Translations under genes and position numbers: made by a program | Notes under the pieces: generated by a model | Seen by the model: only the letters and a program-made list of their open reading frames with translations | Database searches by the model: none | Told to the model about the DNA's origin: nothing | Assembly (NCBI GenBank): GCA_963556195.1 | Contig: OY744519.1 | Coordinates: 108,656,532 to 108,720,531 of the forward strand | Source of the DNA: Sepiola atlantica | Lineage: Eukaryota > Mollusca > Cephalopoda > Sepiida > Sepiolidae | DNA length: 64,000 bases | Direction: 5' to 3' | Shown here: positions 62,801 through 64,000 of the stretch, one piece after another | How positions within the stretch are numbered: position 1 is the stretch's first letter | Layout: each line of letters begins with the position of its first letter

Positions 62801-64000
62801 AATTGCATACAACGATGTATGAATACAATCAGGAACATAATAGAAGATTAAACTGCATTTGGTGCATTTGTACTTTCTTTATTATTTGTACTCTATTATA
62901 TTATTACAAATACTTATGTCAATAACAGACGAGCTAAGAACACCAACCTGGTGGAAATAGGGTAGTGCAGGGCTGCAATGTTGCTGCCCTGTTCCACTTT
63001 AAGAAAATTGCATACAACGATGTATGAATACAATCAGGAACGTAATAGAAGATTAAACTGCATTTGGTGCATTTGTACTTTCTTTATTATTTGTACTCTA
63101 TTATATTATTACAAATACTTATGTCAATAACAGACGAGCTAAGAACACCAACCTGGTGGAAATAGGGTAGTGCAGGGCTGCAATGTTGCTGCCCTGTTCC
63201 ACTTTGAGAAAATTGCATACAACGATGTATGAATACAATCAGGAACATAATAGAAGATTAAACTGCATTTGGTGCATTTGTACTTTCTTTATACTTAGTG
63301 CTCTATTATATTATTACAAATACTTATGTTAATAACAGACGAGCTAAGAACACCAACCTGGTGGAAATAGGGTAGTGCAGTGCAGCCCTGTTCCACTTTG
63401 AGAAAATTGCATACAACGATGTATGAATACAATCAGGAACGTAATAGAAGATTAAACTGCATTTGGTGCATTTGTACTTTCTTTATTATTTGTACTCTAT
63501 TATATTATTACAAATACTTATGTCAATAAAAGACGAGCTAAGAACACCAACCTGGTGGAAATAGGGTAGTGCAGGGCTGCAATGTTGCTGCCCTGTTCCA
63601 CTTTAAGAAAATTGCATACAACGATGTATGAATACAATCAGGAACGTAATAGAAGATTAAACTGCATTTGGTGCATTTGTACTTTCTTCATTATTTGTAC
63701 TCTATTATATTATTACAAATACTTATGTCAATAACAGACGAGCTAAGAACACCAACCTGGTGGAAATAGGGTAGTGCAGGGCTGCAATGTTGCTGCCCTG
63801 TTCCACTTTAAGAAAATTGCATACAACGATGTATGAATACAATCAGGAACATAATAGAAGATTAAACTGCATTTGGTGCATTTGTACTTTCTTTATTATT
63901 TGTACTCTATTATATTATTACAAATACTTATGTCAATAACAGACGAGCTAAGAACACCAACCTGGTGGAAATAGGGTAGTGAAGGGCTGCAATGTTGCTG
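59899..64000. repeat. satellite array, right block, 205-bp homogeneous monomers
   Basis: 59899-61700 holds divergent units like the left block. From about 61730 to the window end, monomers repeat every 205 bp (CATAATAGAAG/CGTAATAGAAG at 61811, 62016, 62221, 62426 and on) with very few differences. At least eleven units are seen and the array leaves the window. Each unit has a 24-nt near-palindrome CAGGGCTGCAATGTTGCTG-CCCTG. Confidence 0.97.

Overview
The window looks like repeat-dense, AT-rich nuclear DNA of an invertebrate animal. The evidence is the transposon families it holds (Ty3/Gypsy, BEL/Pao, Penelope-like, Tx1/L1-like, RTE, an RLE-type LINE, Merlin, mariner), the long noncoding stretches, microsatellites and a satellite array. 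I see no bacterial gene organisation, no tRNA or rRNA gene and no recognisable complete host gene. The species cannot be named from the sequence. One short GC-richer open segment near 9.7 kb could be a first coding exon of a host gene on the minus strand.

Layout. 0-6.2 kb: noncoding DNA with an inverted pair of Penelope-like terminal sequences, a purine minisatellite, an (AT)n tract and a MITE copy. 6.2-8.3 kb: an internally deleted BEL/Pao element with both LTRs, the integrase end and a PHD-like finger. 8.6-8.8 kb: hairpin repeats. 10.3-14.0 kb: a foldback element split by a non-autonomous LTR element with apparently identical 583-bp LTRs and a tRNA-Trp-type primer site. 14.1-23.1 kb: remnants of at least three Gypsy copies, a LINE tail and a Penelope-like element cut in two by a Gypsy insertion and later rearranged by an inversion. 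25.5-28.8 kb: a minus-strand LINE split by one probable solo LTR, with a second possible one nearby.

28.8-40.9 kb is the clearest nest. A foldback element holds a near-complete Gypsy element (5-bp duplication). The 3' LTR of that Gypsy holds a 7.3-kb Tx1/L1-like LINE (18-bp duplication). ORF2 of the LINE holds a 1,189-bp long-inverted-repeat DNA element (8-bp duplication). 41-48.8 kb: foldbacks, MITEs, an LTR on the minus strand, a broken Merlin transposase, a Gypsy pol remnant and a deleted mariner with matching termini.

49-54.5 kb: a decayed RTE LINE and a decayed Gypsy pol, both on the minus strand. The RNase H part of the Gypsy has expanded into 18 copies of a 42-bp unit. 55.26-64 kb: a satellite array, divergent at about 190 bp on the left and homogeneous at 205 bp on the right. 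It is interrupted by an RLE-type LINE whose last open reading frame runs into a Gypsy integrase tail.

The genes do not form a host pathway. Almost every coding trace is retroelement gag/pol or transposase. The biology visible is layered insertion, LTR recombination, inversion, tandem expansion and chimera formation.
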